Origin: Cryptomeria japonica
Taxonomy: Eukaryota > Streptophyta > Pinopsida > Cupressales > Cupressaceae
Length of the DNA stretch: 64,000 bases
Reading direction: 5' to 3'
NCBI RefSeq assembly: GCF_030272615.1
Contig: NC_081405.1
Location: forward strand, 24,163,272 to 24,227,271
Shown here: positions 24,464-36,645 of the stretch, one piece after another
Position numbering within the stretch: position 1 is the first letter of the stretch
Layout: each line of letters begins with the position of its first letter
Notes under the pieces: model-generated
The model's input: only the letters and a program-made list of their open reading frames with translations
Database searches by the model: none
Told to the model about the DNA's origin: nothing
Position numbers and translations under genes: made by a program

Positions 24464-24989
24464 GGCATGATACACGAAAGTGTATGAAGATTAAAATCTA
24501 CATACAAGATCTCGTTGATAGAGGTGATATTGAGGTAGCAACTTCAAAACCTAGTAACAACAATGACAAACTCAAAATGTACCAAGAACCCTTCCCAAAA
24601 CATGATAAAGGTAAAGGCTCATCATCTAACTTTGTGAACTATGATTACACCAATCATATAACAGGATTTGACTTTTTAGTGGGTCGCATTGAGCTTGCAG
24701 ACAACCATGCCAATGTCATAACTATCCAAGGAGCTAACCACCCCCCCCTTCCCAAAGCAGACCTAACCCTGCTAAGATAGTCATTCAAGGCGCTACACCT
24801 TCTGCTTCCCAATCTCAGAATGACTACAACATAACCACTCACCGAGGCAGAGTCACTATCCAAGGAGCCCCTCCCCCATCAAACTCTCCCCCCATGTCCT
24901 TTACCTACCAATATGACCTACTTGACCATCTTGGGAAGACCCCCACATAGATCTCTATCCTATAAATTCTCAAGACTTCCCCTGTCCAC

Positions 24990-27900
24990 AAGGAAATTTT
25001 GGAACAAGCCCTCCTTGAGTCTCGCATTCCCAATAATATCAATGCTGCCCAATTTCAAGCTCTCATTGGAAACCTTGCCGCCCAGCAACACCTTGTGTTC
25101 ACTTCCAATGATGCTCTTGCAGATGAAGAGCATAATAAACCTTTACACATCAAATCCCTTATCCAGAAGCAAAAGGTTAAACGTATCTTGATAGATGGTG
25201 GACCCGGACTCAATCTGTGTACATACAAGTTAACAAAACAATTGGAGCTTCCTAAGGACCTGGTAGATACATCAGGAAGAATCACAATAAAAGCATATGA
25301 TGATGTAGAAAGAGTTTCTAAAGGCATGATCACCTTTCCTCTTCAAGTGGGCCCTATTACAATTGAGACCCCTTGCCAAGTCTTGGATCTTGATCTTCCT
25401 TATAATATCCTCCTTGGACGACTGTGCATTCATTCCCTTCAACCATCCCTTCCACTTATCATCAATGCATCAAATTCCCCTTCAATGGAAGAGAGATCAC
25501 TATCAAAGGTGATCCACAACCCTTTCAATATTGCAAGCTCTTAGAGGGGAAGCATCCATATCATTACCCATTAAATAGACCCTCTCCAACTCCTCCATTT
25601 GACACATCAAATGTTGCCTCCACCTCATCCCAAGCAGAGCCCTAAATCAAGATCCTAGATAATGGTTGTAGAGAATACAAACTCGAGGATGTCTTATTAA
25701 TAGGCAATCTCCCTGTGTCTCCCAAGTCATTCAGAAAACCAAAAGAAATAAAAAAATATCAAAAACATGTTATACAATGCAAATATACCACCTTTCAACA
25801 ATGGGGTCCACTTGATAAGGAGATCCTTGAGACAAATGTGTCTTCATGGTTGTAACGGGAAGAAGATGAAGACCCAGCAAAAATACCTAAGAAAGTGTAT
25901 CCAAAAGCATCAGCTATAGTAGAAAAGATGGGATACAAAGGACACGGCTTGGGACCAGAGGAGAAAAGAATAAAAGAACCAATAAATCCTATCTCATTTA
26001 AGTATAACAGGGGCTTGGGGTATACTCCAGTGCCTAAGATCACTATCACTGGTGCCCCTTCATGTCCTTTGGATGTCGAAGACTCTGATGAAGAGGAGTT
26101 CCATGAAATGCCTTTTGAATATGAAGATGGCATCTTCTTTGAAACCCACATCAACACCATCACTCCCATAACCCCTCCCATTCCGCATGAGCTACATCTT
26201 GTCCATCTCGAACTTATAGATCGGGGCCAATGAGACAAACCTACTTTAGACGTCTTCGCCAATGACAATACTCTCATAACTCTCCAGACTATACGTAATT
26301 TGGAAGACTGCAATCGAGTGCACAGGATTCAACTACATGAAGAAGGATACTTTGGTAGTCAGGTCAATGCCCTTAATCGCAAAAAATATAATAAGAAGAA
26401 AAATCATGATTCTTTGGGTGAAAACCTCTGTGAGGCACCTTTGGATGAAGAAAAAGTAAAAACAAAGGACGTATCCGAAAGTGAAAACCTGGATCAGGAA
26501 CTTGAAGATGAGGGACTTGACCTCCCTACCATTGGTCCTCTTCCACAGGACACATCAAACTTGCTAATAGAGAAAATAGACAGTATCAATATGGGCACCA
26601 AAGACACTCCAAAGAACGTTCTCATTGCCAAGTCCCTAACAGATCAAGAGAGACAAGACTTCATCAGTTTCCTCATAGAAATAAAGTCAATTTCACCTAG
26701 TCATATGTTGGCATGCCAGGCCTAGATCCTTACTTGGTGGTTCATAATATCGTTGTTCATCCAGATGCGAAACCCGTAAAGAAGAAGTTACAGAAGATGC
26801 ATCCACATATTGCACTCCTGGTCAAAGCATAACTTCAAAAGATGTTAGATGCAAAATTCATCAAACCAATAGACTATCCCGAATGGGTATCCAACATTAT
26901 ACATGTCGGCAAACCTGTTGGGGACATTTACATCTATACTAATTTCTGAGATCTAAACAAGGCTTTCCCTAAGGATAATTTCCCGCTCCCCACATGACTG
27001 TAGATCTCACAGCAAGACATGAGATGCTATCACTTATGGACGAATTTTCTGATACAATCAGATCAGGATCGTAGAAGAAGATCAACACAAAATTGCATTC
27101 ACAACACCGTGGGGGAATTTTTGTTACTAGGTTATGCCTTTTGGTCTAAAAAATGTTGGAGCTACATATCAGCGTGCAATGACAACAATTTTTCATGACC
27201 TCTTGCACAAAATCATGGAGGACTATGTGGACGATCTTCTAGGCAAATCAAAGAAAAGACATGAGCACATCCTTGTCTTAAGGTAGATCTTTGAAATATT
27301 AGAAAAATATAAACTGCACCTCAATCCTAAGAAGTGTGTCTTTGGTGTCACATCGGGAAAACTGCTGGGTTTCATTGTTTCCCGTAGAGTCATCGAGGTT
27401 GAGCCTGCAAAGGTGAAAGCTATCATGGAAATGCCTCCCCCAAAGACCCTTAGACAATTGCATAGCCTCCAAGGGAAACTCTAGTCTATCAGGCGCTTCG
27501 TCTCATAGCTTGCAGATAAATGCCACCCATTTGCACACCTGTTGCACAAAGACACAAAATTCAAATGGGATTGCTTGTGTCAAAAGGCTTTTGAAAAACT
27601 TAAAGAATATCTGGCATCACCTCCAATTCTTATGCCTCCTACTCTTAGAAAGCCTCTTCTTTTATACATATATGCTACTATAGTGGCATTGGGAGCATTA
27701 TTGGCATAGACAGATGATCAGGGAAAGGAGCATGCTATATACTACATCAGTCGAACACTCATAGGGTATGAGCTCAATTATACCCCCATTGAGAGGGCAT
27801 GCTTAGCACTCCTCTTTAGTATACAAAAACTCCGGCACTACATGCTCAACAACAAAACAAAACTAATTGCTAAGATTGACCCGCTCAAATATCTCTTGTC

Positions 27901-29848
27901 AAAAGTTGCCCTCACTGGCATAATTTCTAAATGGGTCATGTTGTTAAGAAAGATTGACATTGAATATGTGGACAATAAAGAAATCAAAGGACAAATAATC
28001 GCAGACCAATTGGCTGACACTCCACTTCTAGGTGACCATTCAATCCTTATAGAATTGTTAGACGAATTCATAATGACTGTCACCACATCCTCCACATGGC
28101 AATTGTACTTTGATGGTTCTTGCACCCAAAATGGATCGGGGGTAGGAATACTGTTGATCACACCTCAAGGAGATTGCATCCCAAAATCATACAAGATAGC
28201 CTTTGCATGTACCAACAACATCGCAGAATATGAGGCACTGATTACTGAACTACGCTTGGCTATCCAATGGAAGATATTGGAATTACATGTCTATGGTGAT
28301 TCCCAGCTTGTCATAAAACAAGTCAATGATGAATATCAAACAAAAGATGACAATCTTCTTCCCTATCATAATATGGTTGAAGATCTTTAGTAGCATTTCA
28401 CAACAATCAAGTTTGATCAAATTCTACGAACAAACAATAGAGTTGCAGATGCAATGGCCACCATTGGCTCCCTCCTTCTGATGTCGACACATAGTCAGAA
28501 GTGTGAGTTCCTGGTCAAGCAATTATTCATACTGACATACGATTTACCAGAATCTGAAATGGTGTGCGTACTCATTGGTCTTGAATCCCCCTGGTATCAA
28601 GAGACCTTCACTTACTGAAGAGATAACACCATTCCCCCACACCTTACCAAAACCCAACAACAAACCTTCATTTGTCAATGTGCTCCTTACACTATCCTTG
28701 GAGACACCTTGTTCAAAAGGTATTTCGATGGTTCTCTCCTAAGGTGTTTAAACAAACAAGAGGCTGAATGGGCACTACATGAGGTGCACGAAGGCATTTT
28801 TGGGGCACACTCAAGTGGGCTCACTTTGGCTAAAAAGATCTTGAGAATAGGATACTACTGGCCTACAATAGAAGTAGATGCATATAATTATGTGAAGAAA
28901 TGTATCCCTTTCCAGAAACATGGCGATAAGATCCATGCACCATCACAAGGATTGTAGTCATTCATTACACCCTAGCCCTTCTCATAGTGGGGGCTTGATC
29001 TCATTGGGAAAATCCACCCTACATCCTCAAATAATCATAAATTCATTATCACCGCCACCAAATATTTCACCAAGTGGGTGGAGGCCATTCCTCTTACCTT
29101 CACCACTGGTAAGAAAATCTCCAAATTCATTCTGAACTACTTGATCTATCGATATGAAATCCCCAAAGTTATCATTACAGATAACAACAGACCATTCAAA
29201 AATCAGAATGTTAAAGAGCTCTGTCAGAAATTTGATATCCAACACCACTTCTCCACTCCATATTACCCTTAAGGTAATGGTCAAGCCGAGGCTTCTAACA
29301 AAACCCTAATCAAAATCCTCAAAAAGACAGTCAATGAAGATGGTCATGATTAGCACCTCCAACTTCACCCTACTATGTGGGCTTATCGCACCTCCATCGG
29401 CACACCCACAGGCGCCACCCCATATTCCCTTATCTTTGGCTCTGAGGTCATCCTCCCTCTTGAGATTGAGATCCCCTCTCTAAGGGTGTCACTGCAAGAT
29501 ATCCTCCCAGATGAGGAATACAGAGTTTCCAGACTACAAGAGCTAGAACTGCTGGATTAAAGGTGCCTCAAGGCCTTAAACCATCTCCAGGTATATAAGA
29601 ATCACCTATGCTTGAGTTACCACAACAGGGTCAGAACCCGAGAATTTGAAATTGGTGATCTTGTCCTCATGGAAAATCAGAGAAACCTTCAAGAAAGAGA
29701 GAAGAAAGGCAAGTTTGAGCCTAATTGGCTTGAACCATATGTGATCACAACAAAGTATGGATCAGGGGCATATCAGTTGGCTACTCCTGAAGGAGATCCT
29801 TTGGATGATCCAATTAACATCATACACATAAATAGATTCTATGCCTAG
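24990..29848 (+). pseudogene. Element A pol: protease, G-patch, RT, RNase H, second RNase H, integrase (broken)
   Basis: Domains in order. Protease-like at 25170-25430: RILIDGGPGLNLCTYKL and YNILLG; the active-site triad reads DGG, not DTG/DSG. G-patch-like at 25900-26030: EKMGYKGHGLG ... NRGLGY. RT at about 26,700-27,300, badly broken, with YVDD-like EDYVDDLL near 27,215. First RNase H at 27,600-27,850. Archaeal-type RNase H at 28,095-28,390 with LYFDGSC, NIAEYEAL and VYGDSQLV (catalytic D, E, D present). Integrase at 28,700-29,848: zinc module whose second cysteine pair is damaged (KKCIPFQKHGD), IITDNN for the second D, GNGQAEASNK for the E. It ends in the RFYA tail near 29,845. Stops occur throughout, for example before GNGQ near 29,271. 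Confidence 0.9.
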
Positions 29849-30884
29849 TCCTCAAAAGGTCATCAATCATCAAAAAGTCAAAAAAATTAAAAAATACAAA
29901 AAAAATGAGAAAAAGAGCCTGAAAAAAGATCATCATGTTGGTGAAAACCTATTAAACAGGTGCCTTGTGACAAAAAAAAAAAAAAGAAGTAAAGCAAAAT
30001 CAATTCGTCCATTAGTGAAAACCACTTTGTGGCGCTATGGGCAAGTACCTTGGTGAAAATCTGCATGTAGCACTGAGGTAAATAATCTAGATCCATCGTC
30101 TATCAGGTCAGCGCTCCATCACCTCATATCCATCATCCTCACTATCCAATTCGCCCACTATGATGTTCCTCCACTCCCACCAAAATAATCACATGTGTGA
30201 TGATGAGTCATCGCCTAAATCATGAATAAAGATTGTCCCATTAAACCGAGCTTTTGTCTCCCATTTCCTGAGCTTCATCAAGTCTTAAGGTCATTCTTGA
30301 CTCTACAAGTTACTCTTCAGGGTCATCTGGTCATTTGCCTAGTCCAAATCCACTCACCCTATCCTTTTCCCTAGGGATGAATCCTTCCTTCACCTGGTAG
30401 CTTAATCCTCCATCCTAATCCTACTCTTGGCAAGAGACATCAGGTTGTCATGTATGGGTGACTTATTTGATTTCTTGGATTCTCATTTTTACTTGCATCT
30501 TTTGTCCTACAAATGCATCTATCTACGACTACCTGGATCTTCCATATCCAGGCATGTTTACAATAGGTGCATACTGGGGCATATTTTCATTGCATGGCAT
30601 GTTTTGGACCTCTCTTGTATGAACCAATGACCTAGTACAAGTGTTTATCAACACTTACTTTCTCATGTACAAGAGGTATCAGTGTGTTTGAGGGTTTCCT
30701 TGAATGTACCCACAACTTTGTATCAGTGTTCCTCAACACTTGCATAGCTATGTGTAAGGAATTCTCGTTTGACTATGAGTCAGTCCATGCCTTGGGTTTC
30801 TCATGGCATCCTAGTTCCTATAATTAGTGGTGCGAGATACCTAGGGAAATATTAAACTAGGTTGGCTCTCCACATCTTTTGTGC
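29849..30884 (+). other. Element A spacer after pol, no gene
   Basis: Short A-rich stretch, then a tract with GGTGAAAACCT ... CAGGTGCCTTGTGAC ... AGTGAAAACCACTTTGTGGCGC ... GGCAAGTACCTTGGTGAAAA. The same words in the same order follow the end of pol in element D (minus strand, about 45,210-45,060), so this is a conserved non-coding block of the family. The remainder to 30,884 shows no gene. Confidence 0.6.
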
Positions 30885-30889
30885 ACAAC

Positions 30890-32503
30890 TGATGTAGAGC
30901 GATTAGGCTCTCCTAATGGGTTACTCTTGATCTCTCTTTAGGATGTCCCTTGAACCATCCAATGGTTCCACACTTTCCAACCTTCCAAAGGTTGTAGGTC
31001 CCACACTTACTGACCTTTCCAAGGTCCTTAGTCTAAGGTGTCCACCTTTTTTTTTGTGAGTATCCAACACTCCTTACTAGAGACCTTCCTTTCCCAACAC
31101 CTTCTCACACCTTAACCAAGAGCCAACCCCCTCTACTATAGGATCTTTACTCACACATAAAAAAAACACTTAGGGAGGATTTTCCATATTTTTCCAACCC
31201 TATCCCTTCATTTAGGACTTTTGTGTTTACCTATTCCAAGATTTAGGGTCGAACTGCTCTTTTAGGCCTACTAGGAGACCTAGTACAATTAGCCCTACCT
31301 GCGAGGTATTTTGCAATTATCTGTCAAAAGTCCTGAACACCCCTATGAAATATTTATCTTTTTATATACCCTTTTGGAAGCTTCATACAATATCACAAAA
31401 TTGGACATGGGTTTGATCGCTAACCATCCTAAGCCTTACTAGGCCTAATTCCCTCCTTTTAAGCCTACAAAATAGGAATTTGCTTGAATATCTTCACCAG
31501 TCCAATTGCTCAAGGAATTTGATGATTTTTTTAGGTTTGTAAATCCATTATAATGTCCAATCCAACCTTGACTCAATCCCATTCATCATATTTACCCAAC
31601 TAGGACATGTTGTCCATAACCCCCAATGCTTGCCAACTCAACATGCCAAACCTAGGGTATGGTGGCAAATCTGAAGTTTACCCTCCCCTGCATTAAAACC
31701 AAAAATAAATCATAATAAACAAGGCCACCTAACATTCCATAAGGTTTCAGTACATAAATCCACCATGGAATGCTAGGTAGGGGCCATAGAGTCCTCAAAC
31801 CCTAGTTTTTAGGCCTTTAGGACCCGCCTGCACCAAAATGCCAATAACTTGTAACCTACAACACTTAAAAACTTCAAACCACCAAAAAATGAAAGATATG
31901 GCACTACACTATTATTCCATGCCTTGGTATGGGCTTGGAAGCCCATACTGGCCGTACAAAAACAACCAAGAATCACAATACTTGTTGGAAACTCAGTTTT
32001 GGAAAGGCTAAACTTGCTCTCTTTGATTCAATTCTTCAAAAACCAACCCTTCTCATTGGTCTTCCCAAGCCTTATATCATCCTTTGGTTGGTTACAAATT
32101 CTTTTAACTTAAAATGACAACCAACTAGTCGTTGGTGTTTGAAAGTGCAAATGTTGCAAAGTTGTTATGAGCAACTTTTGCAACTTTGACAACTTTTTAC
32201 ATAGGTGAGCAACTTTGCTCAAATCCAACCTAGGTCACTTCCAAATGATTCAAATGACCTTAAAAACCTCTAAACAATATCAAACCAACCTATTCTAACG
32301 TAATAACAACTTATTCTACTAAGTTCTCTACCTGGCACCCTTAAGAGCTCATATGCCCAAAATTGGCCAACAGTAACTCTTAGGGTCCTTACAACTTTTG
32401 AGCACTTATTAAAAGACCTCTTGACCTTATTACAAACCAAAACAACATGATTCCAATCTCCTGGAATCAACACACCAAAAATTGGCTAAGTGCCCTTGCA
32501 CCA
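30890..32503 (-). mobile_element. Solo LTR of a chromovirus related to element B
   Basis: Starts TGATGTAGAGCG and ends CCCTTGCACCA, flanked by ACAAC at 30885-30889 and 32504-32508. Ends and length (1,614 bp) match the LTRs of element B (TGATGG...CCTGCACCA, about 1.58 kb), and it carries the same cluster of AAGTTG/CAACTTTTGC words (about 32,145-32,220). The orientation is the same as B. No internal region is present. Confidence 0.88.
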
Positions 32504-32508
32504 ACAAC

Positions 32509-33544
32509 TCTCCCCATCATTCCATAAATTCCTAATTCTATCCATCTAATAACACCGTGGAGTCTTCAATTTGCCCCCCCCTCCCCTATTCTTATATTTC
32601 TATCCAAGATCATTGTACTATTGTCAGCATATTCACAAAAACATTCCGCACTTAGAATGCATCACTCATTGCATTATCCATTCATTTAATTATCTACTTA
32701 GGTAGCATCATTCATTTCATTATTCATCTAGATTCCATTATCTATTCATTTAGGTTACATTATCCATTCATTTCATTAAACTATTCACTTAGATTATCAT
32801 TTTCACAAGCATTAACCACTTAGATTGCATTTAGATTGCATTGCATCCTACACCCATCTCGCATACGTCATTTTTAGGTTACATTATCCATGCATATTAA
32901 TAGATGGCATTATCCATTTATATCACAATCATTCGCTTAGATTACATTCATTGTCCATCTTGCATTTACGCTGCATTATTCATTCATTTCATCATTCATT
33001 TAAATCGCATTATTTTGCATAGTGTTAATCATTTACATTATCCGTGTAGGTGGCATTACATTTATCATTCATTCCTCATTTTAGATTGCATTTATTACTC
33101 ATTTAGACTAATTTATCATTTATCATTAATCATTTGCATCCACATCTATTATTACATTGCATATTCATTTTCTCACATCATCATATCCATTATACATTAA
33201 ACATCCTCATATACAACATATATGCGCATTAAAACATCTCAAAAACATGTGCACCTAAATAATCACTCTTCTTGCATCCACAACATATCATACACACATG
33301 CACATGCATCCATCCTTCATCCATCCTGCATCTATAAACATGTCAGTAATGCATCATAAGCATAAATATATAAGCATCCATCCTGCATCACAAATAAGTC
33401 AGCACAATACATCCATAATCGTCATCAATGCATCACATCATAAAATAATAAATAGAGTCCATCATAATAAGATACATGTATCACCGTCGCCAAAAATCAT
33501 ATATATAAGCTCTAAAAAATGAATATGTTTGTCATAATACAATG
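32509..33544. repeat. CATT/ATCC-rich low-complexity spacer of element A
   Basis: Repeated short words (CATTATCCATTCATTTAGGTTACATT and relatives at 32,640-33,200; ATGCATCC/CATAAGCAT at 33,200-33,480). Element D has the complementary type of sequence (TGCATATGAATATG) at the same place between its PMD gene and pol (43,730-44,040). No gene. Confidence 0.65.
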
Positions 33545-35712
33545 ATCACCCCGAAGGATCAAAATATAACACATAAGCCAAAATGGAGCTATCTCTCTCC
33601 ACCTGTCTCCCCAGCCCCCTCCTCATCACCTTCTCCCTCAGATCCTCCTACTTCCCCTACTCTAGGTGGCCTAAAATCCACTGATCCACCTGTCTGTTGG
33701 CTCTATGAGGGATGTTGGTTGTGTGTCAGTGAGATCACCACTCTCAATATACGAGGTTGCTCACTGCTCTGCAGGTACCACTCTGAGGTGTAGCCCCCTA
33801 TAGTAGCCTGCCTCCTGACTTGCCCTCTCCACCCTCTCTCTCTATTGCATCATATCATAATACAACTACCCAAACCCTGCAGAGACCAACATCTGACGTG
33901 CCACATCCCTCTCCCCCTACATGCATGTAGCATCTGCCTCTGCCCTCTATACTTGGCTTCATAGCTCCTCGAGCTCATCATCTTGTCGGTGGAGAACATC
34001 CTGTAAGGCACCAATAGCAGTCCCTGACCATGAGTCCTCTAACATCCACTCAGACTCCTCCTTGTCCCTCCTCAAAGCATCTACCTCCATCCTCATTGTA
34101 TGGAGGCTATTTGTCAAGTCTGATATCTCCCACCACAACCACTCCACCTCTGACTCTAGGCTCTTCCTCCCAGCTCTCTCTATTTGTAGCTCATCCTTGA
34201 GCGAGTGTATTCTCTCCTAGGAGGCATCTCTTTGTTGTTGGAGTTTGTCAAAATCAACCTATGACACTCCTCCCCTAGCCTTTGACCCTGCACCTTGTAC
34301 TTGTGCCTCTGGAATGTCCATAGGTATGGCCTCCCCTGCCCCACCATCCCCTCCCTCGGCTACCTCCCCTACCATTGGTTCTCCTTCTTGTCCCTATTCT
34401 ACTTGAAGATCTCTCTTCCATACCACCCTAACCCTCCTTTGTTGTCTGCCAGCACCCCTCCCTATCCCACCACAACCCTCTCACCAGGTGCATCATCCTC
34501 TCCGCCGACTACCTCATCCATTGTTGATTGCAACTCATCATCCTCCAAAACTTTAGGGATGGTGAGGAGCACTGGAAAATATCCCTCCCACCAACTCTTG
34601 TATCCTCTAGTAGTCCCTAGATCCTCTCCTACCCCAAGCCGCTCATCCCAAACAAAATATGGTGCCATCTAGAAACCGGTCCTGCCCTCCAATGGACTCA
34701 CTGTCAGGCCCCAAAACCTCTCCTCTCGTGTCGTCTGAGGATAGAACGATATGTCTCCCACTATGTCTTGGACTAGGCCAAACTATCTCGCTACTCTATA
34801 AGAGGCGTAATACTCCATAATATATACAGATCTACCAAATAGCCACATCTCCACTCCGACCTAGTGCAGCTGCCAGTCCACCCTCCATATCTCACTGTCC
34901 AAAAATGGCCGCTATGTGAACGGCAAAAGCTCATCAAAAATGTGGTGCCAAAACCATATCGAGCCTATCTATGTATAATGTAGCAGGCCCCTGTACCTAT
35001 CTATATATGGTCGTCAAGCCTACCTATCATATACACCCAGTGGTTGTGTAACCGCAATATGCTCCCAGGCCCAGATATGAAGAAGTGTAACTCCTTCAGA
35101 TAAGCTCGCATACTCCCTATACACCACAAGATGCATATCATGGTGCAACTGAGCCAAAATCATGGCTCCCCAAGCATACTCCGCACAATCATGAATCATG
35201 TAATAAACGCACCTACTCCATCCAACAGGGAACCCATGTCCTCGAAGATCAGGTATAATTCATCCACTCAGAAATCCACAAATCACAAGTACTAGATGAG
35301 GAATGTGTTAGATACCCATTGCCCTACCCAAATGCATCCTACTCCTATCCAGCATCGACAATCCTTCATACTCACAAACCTCTCGGAGGTAAAAATCTGT
35401 CGCATCTAATCGGTACTCTGGGATGATGCTGCAAATGGGGATCTTCAAGATCCTCCATACATCTAGTAGAGTCACTGTCGCCTCACCAGTAGGTAGATGG
35501 AAGGTGTTATACCTACTATCCCATCTCTCCACTAAAGTTGTCTTCATCATAGTGTGGGATCGAATCCTCGGCCACCTATCAACAAAATGCAACCCCACAG
35601 TAGCTAGGATCTCCAACTCATCCGACTGCAACCATCGATATAGTCTCATAGTCATCGGCCAGTGCTCCCTCGATGCCAATGGTCCCAAATCCACTTGCAT
35701 CCAAAAATCCAA
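33545..35712 (-). pseudogene. Antisense plant mobile domain (PMD) gene of element A, broken
   Basis: The best-preserved part is 35712-35308 on the minus strand: TTLVERWDSRYNTFHLPTGE followed by TVTLLDVWRILKIPI. This is the W-x-x-x-T-x-T-F-H-x-P-x-G-E-x-T-V-T-L-x-D-V signature of plant mobile domains. Further down, with stops between, lie an acidic linker (34,668-34,462), a heptad-like segment (ISDLTNSLHTMRMEVDALRR, 34,147-33,959) and a Gly/Glu/Pro-rich tail near 33,600. The order (PMD, acidic linker, coiled coil, Gly/Pro tail) is the same as in element D. It runs antisense to gag-pol, between pol and the 3' LTR. PMD proteins of hosts (MAIN, MAIL1) act in nuclear silencing and expression control; the role in an element is inference. 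Confidence 0.75.
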
Positions 35713-35809
35713 TTCATCATTTCATATCCCTAAGCCCTATCATATCCCCTGATGCACCTATGACTTACCCCAAGCCAAAATTTTAAACCTATTTTCGCAT
35801 CCCTTTCTC

Positions 35810-36130
35810 CCCTAGCGCACGCACTAATTTACTCAGCGCTCGTGCCATTCTATAGGTGCACGCACTGAAAAACCTCCACATGGGACCCTAGATCGAACTA
35901 GCGCAAGCGCCCATGTTGTGATACCCCTTTTTCCTTCCCGACTTAACCTTAACTTTCCCTGGCACGATCGCACGCATCGAGCTACCCATTCCCAACCCTA
36001 AACCTAACCCTAACTATCCCCAAGCGCAAGTGCCCACGCCAGACCCCCCTTCTTTCCCCTTTGACTCTCGAGTGCTCGTGCTAATCTCTAGCGCTCACGC
36101 TACCCTAGAGGCACACATGCTGAAACGGTG
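35810..36130 (-). promoter_or_regulatory. CG-rich motif cluster upstream of the antisense PMD gene (element A)
   Basis: About ten words such as TAGCGCACGCAC, AGCGCTCGTGCC, GCGCAAGCGCCC, GCACGATCGCACGC and TAGCGCTCACGC, irregularly spaced in otherwise CG-poor DNA. It lies directly 5' of the PMD gene. A TATATAAG-like box on the minus strand lies near 36,372. The role is inferred from position only. Confidence 0.5.
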
Positions 36131-36501
36131 ATCAGCGTGTCCACCTCGCTAGACTTTTTACCCTAATTCTAGCCTAAATCTACAAAATTATAGAGGAGGA
36201 TAGTTGTACATATCGGTGGTCCATAGCCCTCAAGTCTCTCATACCGTTGGATCCTCTCGACGTGGTGCTCACGTGTGGGAATGCAATCCATCTCTTCTTC
36301 TCTTCTTCTAAGTCTCTAGGTTGCTCCAATGCTTATGTGTAACAATGACCCTTCATTGGGCCCTGTGTGGCTTATATGGACCCCCTTGTGGGCCCATTCC
36401 CTTAGTGTTCTCCCTCGCTCTATCTCCTCTTCTATTTTCTCAATCCCATATATCTTTCTTTCTCATTCATTTGTCACCCCTTCTTCTTTCTTCTTCTTTT
36501 C

Positions 36502-36545
36502 GAGAATTTTCCATCAATTTTCTAAAAAAATCTGAAACAATTCTC
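36502..36545 (+). other. Stem-loop 1 upstream of the polypurine tract (element A)
   Basis: GAGAATT at 36502-36508 pairs with AATTCTC at 36539-36545, followed by AAGGGGGCATA. Elements C and D have a matching stem-loop at the same place with different but complementary stem bases. Confidence 0.65.
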
Positions 36546-36630
36546 AAGGGGGCATACACCACTCGCATTTTACGCTGGGGCATCTTTTTTCTTCTATCTT
36601 TTACCCATCACCAAATTTGTCACTGCGTAA

Positions 36631-36645
36631 AAGAGGGGCAAAATG
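36631..36645 (+). promoter_or_regulatory. Polypurine tract of element A
   Basis: AAAAGAGGGGCAAAA directly before TGTAGACAC of the 3' LTR; primes plus-strand DNA synthesis in this family. A short TTTTAC/GTAAAA stem (36601-36606 with 36629-36634) overlaps it. Confidence 0.9.

Larger units (their letters stand above)
21198..24760 (+). pseudogene. Element A gag, broken and split by a solo LTR
   Basis: The start ATG at 21198 opens with MVTTRSQKKK, comparable to MAQTRSRSRQ of element C. The gag core follows at about 22,060-22,640: PLEFEMPKFMKYERKADPRD, SLAWFLSLTRGSI, NDVSMMDLCNTKQRPGE and FANFLQRWRHL. Stops lie at 21429, near 22239 and 22467, and at 22842. The CX2HX4HX4C zinc knuckle is cut exactly after its second histidine: CEYHHINGH ends at 23042 and the rest, DTRKC, resumes after the insertion at 24469. 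The tail (24,484-24,780) resembles the linker before protease in element C. Nucleocapsid and particle roles follow from the family. Confidence 0.88.

Noticed and set aside
35990-36025. CCCTAAACC/ACCCTAAC words resembling plant telomere repeat
   Set aside because: Only a few irregular copies inside the spacer of element A; too short and degenerate for a telomeric tract.
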